Assembly: GCA_000708835.1 (NCBI GenBank)
Contig: DF237267.1
Span: 1-64,000, forward strand
Origin: Klebsormidium nitens
Lineage: Eukaryota; Streptophyta; Klebsormidiophyceae; Klebsormidiales; Klebsormidiaceae
DNA: 64,000 nucleotides
Reading direction: 5' to 3'
The number at the start of each line of letters is the position of its first letter. Position 1 is the stretch's first letter. Both the position numbers and the translations under genes were made by a program. Below the pieces are notes generated by a model. It was given only the letters and a program-made list of their open reading frames with translations, did no database searches and was not told the DNA's origin. Shown one piece after another: positions 47,452 to 60,448 of this stretch.

Positions 47452-50400
47452 ATGGAGGACCACAAGCCAGAGGAATACGTCGAGCTGAGAGTGGATGATA
47501 AGACCACCATGAAGGTAGAGGAGCACTTTGATGTTCTAGACGAGAACGGGAACCTCACTGGCAAGACAAAGGCCAGGTGAGAGTTACCGTTTGCCAGTAA
47601 GAGACTACTTACTTTTGCGAAGCCGCCAGCGGACAGTGTTGATGCGACAATCCAAAAGATGACCCCTTGGTTTGATTTAAGGCGCTTACTTCCTAGTGCC
47701 AGACCCCACGAACAAAATGTGCTGTTTTAATTCAAAATTGTCCTATGCTCACATTTTGCCTTACAGACGCTACACCCTTCTAATGCCTTAAGGTTGTATG
47801 GTCGCTCCTCAGCACTGAATAAAGACCGCTCCCTTGAGGACTCCGTCCCTCAGCTTTATCGATTGTCTGCAACTTTATCTCTATTTATTTTAAAATGGGC
47901 TTCGGAAGCCATTAAACCACCTTGTTTGAAATGAAGAGGCACTCCGGCTCCCTCCGAAAGACCCTTAAACTTTCCAAGAAAATCCTGCACCCATTACTTC
48001 GACGCTCAGAACGTATCGCAGCCCCCTCGAAACTTTCTACTTGATCAGGTTTCCTGCGCATCTGCCCGGCTCTGCTACAGAGTCCCTCAGGATGACATTT
48101 ACGTAAGTAAGGGGTAGCTCCGGATGCTCTTCTCATCACATAGTATCGCGGCTTTGTCCACTTCGTCATCTCGGGCTTGTGTGGCGCGCTTCCCCGGTGT
48201 TCCTACCGGGCAAACTCCAATTCCTAACCCCGTTCTTCTTCCCCACCAGGAGCGCCGTCCACCGCGACGGCGACTTCCACCGGGCAGTCCATGTGTGGAT
48301 CTTTGCAGAGAGCACGAAGGAGCTGCTTCTACAAAAGCGGTCCGACGACAAAGACTCTTGGGCGGGGCTGTGGGACATCTCGAGCGCGGGGCACATCTCC
48401 GCAGGGGACGCATCGCTCAACTCTGCCAGAAGAGAACTGGCGGAGGAGCTCGGAGTTACGCTGCCGGCCGAGGCGTTCGAGTTTCTGTTCGTCTACCTGC
48501 AGCAGTCGTGAGTGGCAGTGCTGCTTCGTAAAACTCTGATGAGTCTGGCATCCTGCTACGAATCAATGGTCCGTATTGAGTGTCGTTGATCATTTGGCTC
48601 CTTGATTCACTTTGAAGTCCCAAAATCGCCGCAGGGAGGGTCGAACTCGACGTTAGAGTCTTTGGTTTTGGATTGCCTGTGGCTTTCCCTTCGAGCATCG
48701 GGCAAGAAAATGCTCTCTTAGTCGGAGTTTGCCGTTGTTAATAGTGCCCTGCCGAACTTACCCCACACGTAGCAGGAGCTTGAGAGGGCGCCTCGCCTAG
48801 GCCTTGCTATGGTACCCGGTCTTGCTCGTTCCCGACCCGGCTTTCAGGAACAGAGGCTCTACCTTCGTCCTAAGTCTCGTTTCCTAAGATCTGCTTCTCC
48901 TGCTTCGTGGTTCACTTCTGATCTTTACAAATCCCGCCGAGCAGGGTCACCAACGAAGGCACGTTCGTGAACAACGAGTACAACGATGTGTACCTCATCA
49001 CCACCGCAGACCCCATCCCTCTCGAGGCGTTCGAACTCCAGGTGAGAGGCACACTTTCAACATTCTGTTGGGGGCGCTATTCCTGGAAAGAAGTGGTATG
49101 CGTTTTGTCGTTTCCTACGTAGACTTCAAGGAGAGGCTGTCGATCTTTGCAGGATCCGGTTGAGAAAAATTGAAGCTGAGCCGAACGGCGTCCATTTTGC
49201 GCCGGTTGTGCACAGAAAACCACGAGGTGGTGTATTTGGGTTTGTAATTGTTGGGTGCGAAGATTCGTACGAAAGGAAGGCGTTTTTCATTGTTCAGAAA
49301 GCTCTGCATCGGAGTCGTGAGAGGTCATCAATGGTGCTTTGGGGTTTTTGACACGATCGACAAGTGAGACAGAGTACGATTTCTTAAATTAGATGTCGGT
49401 CAATCGGTCCAGTCTCTCAGTCAATCTTGGGATACTGAGAGTATCTGAAGCCGATATGGCGTCGAGGCCTCGAGAATGTTCCTGTAGTGTCAAGAGAATT
49501 TGAGGATGCTTTCCTAACGAGACTCTCAAATGTAAAATCATTTGTTATTATAACTTTAGTAAAACTGTCTTCATTTTTTACGTTTCCCTAAATCTAAGCG
49601 TTGGGAAAGTAAGAAGTTTGTCAAAAGTGCTCAATTTGCCAGCGGCTCCTTTGCCCGGTACGAAATGAAGCCTCGATTGCCTTCCAACGGGAAGCAAAAG
49701 ACTCGATTGGGAATGTCGCTCCGTGCAGGAGTCTGAAGTGTCTGCAGTCAAGTACATGCCTTACAGGGAGTACATCGAGGCGCTGAGAAAGGGTGACCCT
49801 GCTTACGTGGACTATGAGACGGACGGGCCTTACGGGAAGTTTTTCCAGACCCTGGCCGAGAGGTAAGTGCGCGTCTTGTGGATGTGAAAGGCCGCTGTAT
49901 CGTCGGGTATCGGCAAGTTGCTCCGTTTATGCGGTGCATCAAAAGAAGGTCACTTGAGCTACACCTTATCGGTTGTTAGATCGTGTATTAAAAGCAAAGC
50001 TCCGTGGACAAATTTCGGCAAAGAGCAAGGGCTTATGGCTCTTAGCGAAAGCCATTCTACTTCATGTTGGACCTGTCGTCATTTGTTCTTTGCTTGACAC
50101 TGCAAACACCACTCGCGTCGTCTGGGCGTCATGTCTTCACTACTTAGGGCTGACTCGTTGCGTCCTGGTCGCGAACCCGCCTTTGAATTCCCAAAAAGGT
50201 AGCCTCAATCTCAAACAGGGGAGAGAAACGTACGGGAAAGAAGGTTTCTCCAAGAAGGCGACGCTCTCGTTAGATACGGTTTGCATCAGACAAGATATCG
50301 CGCTTCTTTCCTTAGGTACGATGGCGATGCCGTCAAGAGAGAAGAGAAGTTGAAGAAGCAGGTGGCTAGATACGTCCCGGTCAAGCTGACAGCCGAGGTG

Positions 50401-53400
50401 AGCTTCTCCAGGAATTCAAGAATAAGGGTTTTCAGGCTCTAGGGTTTTAGGCCAGAGGATCGTCCAACTGTGCGTTTGGCGTGCGGGAGCTTTTGAAGGT
50501 GCAAGGAGGATGCAAGTCGCACAATCTTCTAGGGAGGCAATGACGCTCTTACGGAAACCTTGTTTTGGGTGGACTCTGCTCGTTGTTGCTGTTTTGTAAG
50601 TCTAAACCGAAATGATGAACCAAGCAGGTAATGGATGGTATTACGAGGCATTCGAGATAACATATTTCCACTCTGTCGATACTTGGACATCAAGGGCTTT
50701 GCTGAACATCAAGGGCTTTTTTTGAAACATTGTTGGAGCCAGATCCTTGAGTGCTCTTACTCACAGTTCTCGGCCGAATAATCCCTCAAAGTCTCCGACT
50801 GTATCGAGTTGCGAACTCCGGCAGTTCCGGAGCTGACACCTTCGGCAGCCAGCTCTAAGCTACAAACCATGAACAGACATAATTGGGAGGTTTGTTATGC
50901 ATCTCTTGGAAAGTCATGACGAACCTCGTGTGTCAACCGCGTCACACTTTTTCCCTTCGTGTCTCAACGTCCCTCAACCGCTCTCATGCCTCACACCGTT
51001 GGGTTCCAGATGGGTCAGTTAAGCAAAGGGGACAAGACTGCTTTGGAGAAGATCGTCGAAGCGGCGCACCAAATGGACAGCATCTTCTTGGAACAGGTCA
51101 GATTCCGAACCGACTTTTCAGGCTCTCTCATCTGTTCAGTCGCCTCGATTCCGAGATGGTTCAGAGATTTTTATGGCAGCTTCCTTAAACCGTCTCCTCT
51201 TTTGATAGGGTTTCCGTTTGGACAAGTCGAAGCGTCCGACTTCAAAGCTGCTTTATCCGGACCTTGCTGGAAACCTGCATTTCCGATTGGGGAATTTCTT
51301 TGCGGGTCGCCTTGGAATGTTGGTGAACAAAACAGGGTTGTTACCTATTTGCATCCTGTGGCTGGTCCGTTGTGTTTCTTGAGTATCAGACACTTAGTTA
51401 ACTCGAAAGGTGATTGCCGTTTCTTGCAGCTTTGGGGAACCAACCCAGCTCTCAAGAAACATCTGATGGACACGGCCAGCAAGGAAGGGGCGACGTCTTT
51501 TGACAAGTTGAAGCTTGTGTACTATCTCATCAACAAAGGGCCCTGGTGAGTGTTGGCACCATCTTTGCGTTTCTTCCTGTTGCCTGGGCTTTACTGTACG
51601 TCGGTCGCTTTTCAGCTACCGTCGTATGTTATACTGGTGCCTCTGTTTGCACTCTCTTGGATTCTGAGGCTTCGCTGGTCATTCAATTTGGTCTGCTTGA
51701 ACTTCTCGAAGCGCTTTGGACGGATTACCCGTACGATCAGTTTGTATGCTTTGGTAGTATTGTGATTTGAACAGGAGACGGGTTCCTGTGCACCATTAGT
51801 TCGCCTGTCGTGCCTCGTTCAATCTCCTCTCCCATTCTTTCCTTGGATGGCACACCCTTTCCCAAAGACGATGCGAATCTCAAAAAACTCAAAATCCTGG
51901 TTTCTCAAAGCCTGAAAGCTTGTTACCATTTCAGGTCCTTGTTAGACGACGGCGAGGCCTTCCTCTCGTCCGCAGACAGCGCTCTCGTTCTCGCCCCCGA
52001 CGCGGTTAAGAAGGTTCCCGGGTTTGAGGGCCTCAGATACCGGGCCGCCTTTCCCGCGACCAAGCCGCCCGGTTCCAACTTTTACCCGGCGGACATGTCG
52101 AAGCAAGTGAGTCGACTGGACGATTATAGTTTAGTGACGAGATCTGGACTACGGGTTTGGACCTCCACGAAATCTGGTCACGAATCTGGACCTGGATGAG
52201 ATCTGGGTTACGGGTTTGAGATTGGGACGGGTTTTGGGTTACTGGTTGGAAGGTGGACGAGGTCTGGCTTCCCGATCAGGAACTGGACAGCAGTGGACCA
52301 AGTAAATGTATCGTTCGTGTTAACGTATGCAATATTGTATCAAAGACACTTTGATTGGCGAGGGCCGGAACAGGTTATCCCCGAGGGGAAATGTGATCTT
52401 CTTAGACAGCCGCTTCGTGCACTGAGCGTCGCGCTCGTGATCGGAAGGCAGTCGGTGCTTGCAATGTGGGAGCTTGTTTCTAGTCACGTCCTTGCTTTCG
52501 TTAAGGGTTCCTGTCCTTGGAAGAATCAGTCAATCTTTGTCTCCCTACGGTTAATTCCGTCAACGTTAGCCCTTGAGTAGATTCCCATAAAGGCGGTATA
52601 AGCCTTCCACGTCTCCATGTGGCGAAGGGCGAGATTTGCCAACCACTTGCTCAAGATAGCAAAATCGTATGCTTCCAGGAGTTTGAGGAGTGGAAGGAGT
52701 CGCACTGCATGGAGAAGGTAGCTGAGGCTACGGGGTTCTTCACTGTCATCAGAAGGCCGTCTGACGTCACAGGTACGTCGTTGCCAAGCGAAGTCTTCTT
52801 GAAGGCCACTCCAAGTTCTTCTGCTTGGTGCCCCGTGTCTTCGCTCGCCTTGACGAACTTCCATTTTCTTTCTTAAAGTCGTTCCGCAGAAATAGCTAGC
52901 AGGTCTTGATAGCACTCTGCCTCTCTTGAAACAAACGCACAAAAAGTTCCTGCTCGGGTTGGCTGAGAGCAGAAACTTTTTGGAGAATGTGGTTCGCCCC
53001 CTGCTTCTCTTGTGAATTGCGGTTACTATTTTGCCTAAGGCTGTAGGTCTCCTTACACCTTGTCCTTTTTCTTGCCGCTGTAGCAACGCTGGACCTCCGT
53101 CTATCACACCGAAGAATAATCGTCAAATCGACCTTCTCAGCTTCGTCTCTCATCTTGAATTGCACTACTCAACTCATCTGGCAGTCAAATCTGGCTAGGC
53201 TGACGTCACCTACCATTCGTTAGATGATGCATCGCACTCCCCCTTGCCCACGTCCTTGTCCGGCGGTCCCATTCTCTCCATCAACATTACATGGATTTGC
53301 GGATCCCGCGTTACAAATTCAGGTTAGGCTAACGTAAGGTACCCTCTGTTAGCAGATGCAACGCACTCGCCCGCGTCGACGTCAGGCGACCGTGACCTGC

Positions 53401-56400
53401 GCGTCATTCCGTACAGTAAGCAGTACAACGCCGGTCTACAAATAGCGGTCAAGAAACTTCTAGAAGCGGCGCAGGTGGCGGAAAACCCCAGGTGAGCGTA
53501 GGTTGATGGCGTTACTCTTGCGGGCGCAAACGCTGAAGTTTGCAAAGCGCGCCTGTGTCTCGTGGCGGGCCTTTTTCCAGGTTGTTCCTCAGAAGAGGGC
53601 TCCTTTGTCGTTCGCGAGATGAGGTTAATCCGACTTTCAATTCATAGAAGAGCACGCTGCTTGTGACCAGCACTACAGGTTCGTACTGTACATGGACGAA
53701 CTGGACGGCTTTTCGAGCGCGTCTCTTGACCGATTTGAGTTTTGGACTTGCGGGAAAACTAGTCAGACATCTAGAAAAGTTTTTGAGTTCTTCAGTCTGA
53801 AGGATTTATGACCTGTAAGCAGAGAAGCGCAAGTTTCGAGACGCGATCCTCGACCATTGACACGGGTACCCTCTCTGTGTGATGTGCAGTCTTCAAAAGT
53901 ACTTGAAAGCTCGGGCGGCTGCCTTCCTGTCAAACGACTACTACGAGGCTGACGTAGCGTGGATGGATCTAGTAAGTCTCCTGCTTGGATTTCCACGGAA
54001 TACTCAAATTTCGCTGACCTGTGGGTAACAACTTTTTTGAGCTTGGCCGCTTGACGCTTAATGATTCTTCAATTATCTCGGGTGAAGAAGACGAAGGAAC
54101 CTGACTTCTCTGATCTGCTGGTTTTTGGATACGAAGTGTCGCCTCACTTTGAAAGTAGCTGCCGCTGTTCATCCGAACACTTCAGCTCGCAAACCGTTCT
54201 AAATTTACCATCTGTTCACTCATTGGAAAAGCTGTGTGATGCAGAATTCGCCCGTCGACGTTACCATGGGCCCCTACGAAACGTATAAGGACGGGCTGTT
54301 TGGCTACAAGGTAGGCCTGCCTTCCCTTTTGGCAGCAATGCATATGCAGGTGGCAAATCTGCAAACAGCCACACTTCAGCGTGCCTTGGGCGACTGGAAA
54401 TTCCTGTTTGAATCTTGCAAGCCCTTCGTACAGCTGTGAAATGTGGCTTGGGCAACTGGGAAAGTGTCTTCGGATTTTGCAAGCCCTTCGTACAGCTGGT
54501 GAGTGTTCTACACGTTCATCTATCCTACTACTATTTTTGCTGGCGGGCTTTCTTCAGGGCTTAATGTGTGAAAGTCACATTCTAGGAATACCTTTTGGTC
54601 GTCGAGCTAGAACCTTCTGCGAAGTTAGTTCAAAAAATCTGCCTTCAAAGCAAATTGGTCCAGGATCTCACAGTCTTTTTTGTCATGCAGGCAACCTTCG
54701 AGGCGTACATAGGGATCAAGGACGAGGACGCGACTGAAAAAGTGGAGCTCTTCGGTCATCACTTGCAGGTACTGCCTTTTCTTTGCAATGTTCTTCTTCA
54801 TTATCATCTACCTGACGTCCTTTTGAGTGTCGCTCCATCCACTAATGTCGATTCTGGGCCTTTTCGTCGTTTGATCGCATATCTTGTTTGCATAACTTTT
54901 TCGCTGCCCAGCATAACCTGTTCGCTGCCCCATTACACTCCGGACGGGTTGACAGAATGACAGTCCGGAACGGATGCACGCCTTTCAATTCTAAATCTTG
55001 ACCCAGTCAGTCGGTCCGCATGCAATTGCCTTATGCTGGTTTTCTGTGCTTTTGAGGTTGCTCACTCACCGCTGAAGCTGAATCCACCATCATCTAGAAC
55101 CACTGGGACGTATTGAACGAAAGCACCAGTATACCACTGTAAGTGCGTTTGGGGAGCCACAGCACTCGCCCTAAACCTCGTCCTTCCGTAGGTTTCTCCG
55201 CCACGTCGAGCACTTCCCTTCTGCTTTACCTTCGAGCCGGAAGCAGCCAAAACCGTCAACTCAACGGTTGACGATAAGCAGGCGTTTGATTATCCTGATG
55301 GCGCTTTCTGTGATCTAAATACCCGCGCCACCGCAGGAGCTCGAGAATCATCTACCGATGGACGACAAGCACAAGAAGAAGGGAGTCACCGCGGCGCCCA
55401 TCCGGGTCATCCAGCTGGCGTTCAACTCCGGGGTGAGCTGACGTCAGCATGTATCTTTTCCCGCAATTTAGGCAATGTGCATCAAAGTTGTTGCCACCTT
55501 GGAACCATCGTTTGCACCAGCCAGCCAATTCCGCGAACAAAAGAAAGAGAGCTAGCTAACGCTTTGAGTGGCCAATCGTTGTCCAAGAAAGAATCACGAG
55601 ACCTGTGCCGCCTTGTCCCCTTATAGATGTCCCACTTGGCGCCTTACCCTCTAGAGGTCTCTAAAGTGCTAGCCGGGCTGCGATGGCGGTCACTTTGGGC
55701 TTGAACCTGTAAACAGCTGAACTCGACGTCCAGCTCAAAAGGTCAAGTTTGAGGTTTTGAGTTGTCCGATTGTACTTGCAGCTCGACTTCGGGCACGGGC
55801 CCTTCTGCACTTCCAAGTCCCCACATTCAGTTTCCGTTTCGTCAAGCGATTTATATGGCTTTCCGGGAAAACTTATTGGTCAAGCTGTGAACCCGTCGGC
55901 AAAATAAATATTTGCGCAAATACCTGATCTCTTTTCTCCAAGCCCAATTCCCTTCTGTCTCTTGAAAAGCGTGTTCAATCATTCCAGGACGTGGGCGGCG
56001 CGCAGACATTGGCGTTCAATCTGCCCAACGACGAGCGGATCAAGAAGGAGCGGGGGACGGCCATGGTCATGATGAAGAACGTGAATCAGGCCAAGTGAGT
56101 CCGCTACGTTTCAGGGTTTAACAATGTTCCTTCAGGAAGCTAAGACTCGGCGCAGTTCCCCCGAAATTTGTGAAGAATGTGTTAATCTGTGCTGAAGCCC
56201 GTGAAGAATGTTGTAGTCCACATCAGAGACTCCGGCAGTTGGAGTTCCCGCTTCCCCGTGGTTCAGTGTCACCGCAGTTTAGTTGTACAGCAACTTGCTG
56301 CGAAGCCTACCTCCGCATCTTATGAAAAGTTCTTTCTTGCATACTGACTCTTCTTCATAGACGGTCAACTTCAAAGAGCTGCATACATACTCACAGAAGG

Positions 56401-59400
56401 AACGTTTTTGTGTGACGTAAGCACCTTTCCTGCAGGTTCGATAGCATCCTACTCCCGATCGCCAAAGTGCTCATCGACCCGTCACAGCAGTCGTTGGTGG
56501 ACTTTGACTCCTTCTTCACTCATACGCTCTGCCACGAGTGCTGCCACGGCATCGGACCGTCCAACATCACACTGCCGGATGGTACCGCGACCACCGTCCG
56601 AAAGGTGAGCTATCGCTGCGCGCATATGGATTGCCTGGTGAGCTAGAAAGCGGAAGCCCAAAAGCGCCCTGATTATAGACGTCATCGTCAATTGATGGCG
56701 AGGACCCCTGCTTCTCTTGTAGGTTGCAACACGACCTTGATTGAGAAGGGGCAGGGTCTTCTTACACAGAGGTTTGCTCCGTTCTCTTGCGATATGGCCT
56801 GAGAAAATGCGCTCCTTTGCAGCCGGTGCGAAAACGACTTGGTTTGAACCGCAGTCTGTATCTGTCGTACTGGCGAAACGGTATTCAGTGCCCTATTCGA
56901 ATTGAACGAAGCGTTCACCTCCGCAGGAGCTTCAAGAGCTGTACTCGCCGCTCGAGGAGGCCAAGGCTGACATTGTGGGACTTTGGGCGCTTCATTACCT
57001 GCTAGACAAGGTAAAAACGGGAATTCAGCTTGGCGAGCGAAGCATGCTTTCTGTTTAAAGTATCCCTTTCAGTTCCCCTTGCGCTTAGGCCTGCCGTACA
57101 TCCGAACCAGAACGGGATTTGCGCGCCCTGATCCGATACTGGTTCGTCTATAAGCGCGACGTTCACTTGTCGTTTGAGCATGGAACGGTGATTATGAGAT
57201 TTGTTGGTCGCTCCACGGGACAGCTGAAGTTCGCAGCCTCGATACAGAATCAGATGGAATTCTGCTGGCAACAAGAATCTCGAAACAATGCTCCGAAGAA
57301 GATGAACAAGATAGAGCGGAAGTGAGGGGAAAGCGAGCGAATCTTCCTCTTGGCGCGCCCTTTAGGAAGGTGCTGACGCGGCATGGAGCAATTCCGTTCT
57401 TTGTGAATGTGGTGGCCATCTGAGTCCGTTAAATCTTCTGTGTGGCTTCATCATTCGTCCATTCGTTTACCTGCCGACGTTTACATTTACCGTGACAACC
57501 TGCAGCGAGCCTGAAGAAAAACAGACTAAGGTTCTGCCTATGCTGGACGCGTGTTGCTCAGTGAGGTCGTTCGGTTTACTCAGCTTTTCACTCCTTTCTA
57601 TGCAGGGTTTCTTACCAGCGTCTCTGGAACAGTCCATGTACGTTGCTTTCCTGGCGGGGTGCTTCCGATCCGTACGGTTCGGACTGGCAGAGGCGCACGG
57701 GTAAGGCCTTCCATACGTCCGTCATTTGTACGTACTTCCACGGTCCGTCCTTCCGTGTAGCATCCCTGGCGTCATACTTCCGTGGTCACTTGACAGATAG
57801 TCAAGGAATCAATGTTTTGCAGAATGATGAACCAAACCGTGGTGGTACGGAAGAGAACTTGGTAGTGATTGGCGCATGCACATGGAATAATCTGTAAGCA
57901 AAGAGGGGGTAGAATCTGTGTCTCCTTGGAAGCTACAACAGATGCAGTCACGCTTGCTCAGGGGACTGGGGATCAGGTAGACGAGTCCGATCAGAATTGG
58001 TATACTGGTTTGGGAGCAACAGCGTGACCAGACGCGGCAAACAAGCAGCTACCCTGCATGAGGCCGCAAACGTGAGCAGAGAGTGAATCTGAAGAGGACC
58101 GAATGTGTCATCTGGGGGTCGATTTGCTGACCTTTCAATCAGTGTTCAGTGCACGGCCCACAGCAGGGCAAAGCTGCAGCGGGCAACTCAACGATAATTT
58201 GGCACGCTTTTCTCACGAAGCAAAGTGACGGGAAGCACGCCTTTCCTACGACGCAATCTCACTGAAAGCACGCCTTTCTCACGAAGCAGACTGACTGAAA
58301 GCGATCCTGTCCGGTTCAGGTGGGGCCAGGCGGTCCAGTTCAACTTCTTGCTTGAGAAGGGCGGCTTTAAGAGCAATAACGACGGCACCTTCTGGGTAGA
58401 CTTCGGCAAGGTGAGGGATCAGCAAGTAAAACATGTGAAAATTCTTAATGCACATACTCTTGATCACTTCAAGTCTGCCTTCAACCGATTCTTTCCGAGT
58501 ACTCTGTTGAGCGCACTTCCTCCGTTAGCCAATTCTTCGGAGCGGTCAAACGCCCCACCACGCATGGTCTGCGATACAGCCCGCTCTGCGATACCCTTCT
58601 TCAAAGGCTGGTCGACTAAATGATTGTCGAAACGCTGTGGTCGATCAGTCTAGAAGTCTTTAGGAATGTTCCTGCGAATGAGACCACAAGAAGCGACCAA
58701 GCAACAAGCACTTACGCCCAAGGTGCTTTCGCGTATTCCGGGTTGCTCCAAAGGGGCCTACCAGTTGCCGACATTGTCCTCTGGTCCTGCGGGCTCAAGA
58801 CGATTGTCTTTTACGGCACTGATGCGCGCCTTCAAACACCATTAATTTGAGTAGGTTTGAAAAGGGTAGGAGCATCAAGAAATTCTGTGACAGCAAGCTT
58901 GATTCTTTCCCCTCGTCAATCATCGTCTTCGCAGGTTCGACAAGCTGTGGAAGATCTGGGCCACGTCATCCTGACGTTGCAAGCGAACGGGGACAAGGAG
59001 GGGGGCCGATCCTTGCTGGCGAAGTACGGGGTATTAACACCGGAGCTTGGCGGGGCGCTAGAGCGACTGAAGGCTGTCGAGGTATGCTCACAGACCACAA
59101 GTGCCGCATATGATCGTCATAAAGCGTTTGCTTGATCCTGCAAGTTTGATTTCGTGGGCCGAGAAATCAATCTGGACCTGCTCCACGTTGGATACCAACG
59201 AACCTTTTCCTGGGGTTGACGGGCCTTGGCCTTGGCATCAAATCGCCCAAAGAAGATGGGCTCGCACTTTCGCTAAGCGATAGAGTCCACGTTTCCAAGG
59301 CCTCACGAGGTGCGCATGCTTAAGAAGGGTCCTGCTTTGCCTCAAATTGAGATTGCAAGCTTTGCTGTCTTCCGAATGCTGGTGCAATTATTGTGGACTG

Positions 59401-59569
59401 TTGGGCTGCCAATGATCATTGCAATTTGCCAGACTCGCTACGTGCTCTGCCTACGTGGGGTTAACATTGCGAAGTCCTGCCATGTGGCAGCTTCGGGATT
59501 GCTCTGACACAGGGTCTTTCGATTCTGCAGGTGCCCATAGACATTGCTCCGTATTTCGATTTGCCTTAA
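47452..59569 (+). CDS. NUDT3: Nudix hydrolase fused to dipeptidyl peptidase III (NUDT3-like)
   Basis: Twenty-one exons join perfectly into 784 residues: 47452-47576, 48250-48507, 48945-49041, 49729-49862, 50316-50397, 51010-51096, 51430-51545, 51935-52106, 52679-52772, 53356-53491, 53890-53971, 54245-54310, 54691-54768, 55337-55432, 55988-56094, 56436-56604, 56927-57010, 57606-57700, 58320-58410, 58935-59081 and 59531-59569. The N-terminal half of exon 2 reads HRAVHVWIF. It then has a Nudix box, G-x5-D-x7-RELAEELGV, in the isopentenyl-diphosphate-isomerase-like style with D where the consensus has E, as in plant relatives. The rest is an M49 peptidase with the zinc motif HECCHG (exon 16) and EEAKAD (exon 17). 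M49 enzymes release dipeptides from the N-terminus of short peptides (family knowledge). The same fusion is known from plants (Arabidopsis NUDT3). No signal or transit peptide is obvious, which suggests a cytosolic protein. The N-terminus is about 20 residues longer than in Arabidopsis. Confidence 0.92.
53191..53395 (+). repeat. Upstream copy of the 5' border of Nudix/DPP III exon 10
   Basis: The intron end plus first part of exon 10 (53320-53395) has a diverged copy at 53191-53270. They share GGCTAGGCTGACGT/GGTTAGGCTAACGT and GATGCA.CGCACTC.CCC. The copy has TTAGATG where the real acceptor has TTAGCAGATG, so the reading frame differs. Confidence 0.75.
54380..54498. repeat. Two-copy tandem repeat of about 62 bp in Nudix/DPP III intron 12
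   Basis: The units start near 54380 and 54443. Both end with the identical CAAGCCCTTCGTACAGCTG, while their first halves are diverged (CTTGGGC.ACTGG). They lie wholly within intron 12. The second copy is followed by GTGAGTG, a donor-like sequence. Confidence 0.85.
58202..58301. repeat. Three-copy 33-34 bp repeat next to an acceptor
   Basis: Units of GCACGC.TTTCTCACGAAGCA...TGAC...AA start near 58202, 58235 and 58268. The array abuts the branch-point and pyrimidine region of the acceptor at 58319. Copies 1 and 3 are the most alike. Confidence 0.8.
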
Positions 59570-60448
59570 ATCTTTGTGGTCCTTGATTGAGTTGCGCCAG
59601 AATTGCTTCCGATCAAGACAACACTGAAAAGCCTCTGGAGCGTAAGCCCCGGTTGTCACTTTCGGGAGGGCTCTTCTTGAAGCGCTAGAGTATTGCCATA
59701 GGATTCTGCGACGCTCGATCAGTGTTGCACACGTCTGTTATTTGAGGGTGAGAAGGAATATATGAGTATGATACTCTCAACCATCTGTCGTTGGCATTGA
59801 GTTACTGCCTTTCGAAAGCATCACATGTGGCACGTGGCCGCGAGCGGCAGAGTATACACTGCATGGCACATGTTGCCATTGCAGTTGGCGAGCACGCATG
59901 CATCATTGAGAGAACGGGCCGGCCATAGGTGCGCGCATATGTATATATACGCCGGCTTCGCTATCGGATGAATCTAAACATGGCGGCACGGGCGCAGCAG
60001 CCAGTACGTGCGTTGACGAACCCTGGATTTACGCACCGTCGCGTCGATGTTCAAAACTTGCATGGGGATTACTTCACGACAACGTAGAATTAAAGGGTTC
60101 GGAACTTTTAACTCGATCAACAATAGCTAGCATTGCCCGGGCACGTAGCGGTGCAGCAAGGCCCCGAGCTGCAGTTGTTGATTTATAGCTAGCTAGCCTG
60201 AGCAGCTTGCCCATGGCCCCTGTTCGGTTGACCTTTCAATGTACGTGCAATATGGCGCAGCACTACCTTTTGCCTAGCCGCCATGTTCATACCGTAATTC
60301 AATTCTGGTGTGTGACATGCTTTCGAATCAAAGGAGTCTGACTAGAGCGGATTCTTGTCTACAGATGCCCTAGCTAGCATTCCTAATGTCTAGGACTCTG
60401 AAATAAAGCTACCCTCTTGATTGACGCCACCTTACTTCAAAGTCTGCT
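59570..60448. other. Convergent spacer between Nudix/DPP III and AIG1-like genes
   Basis: No gene is recognised. The spacer holds two gene ends. ATATGTATATATAC near 59937 is TATA-like but sits between convergent genes. Several GCTAGC palindromes lie at 60125-60200. Confidence 0.45.
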
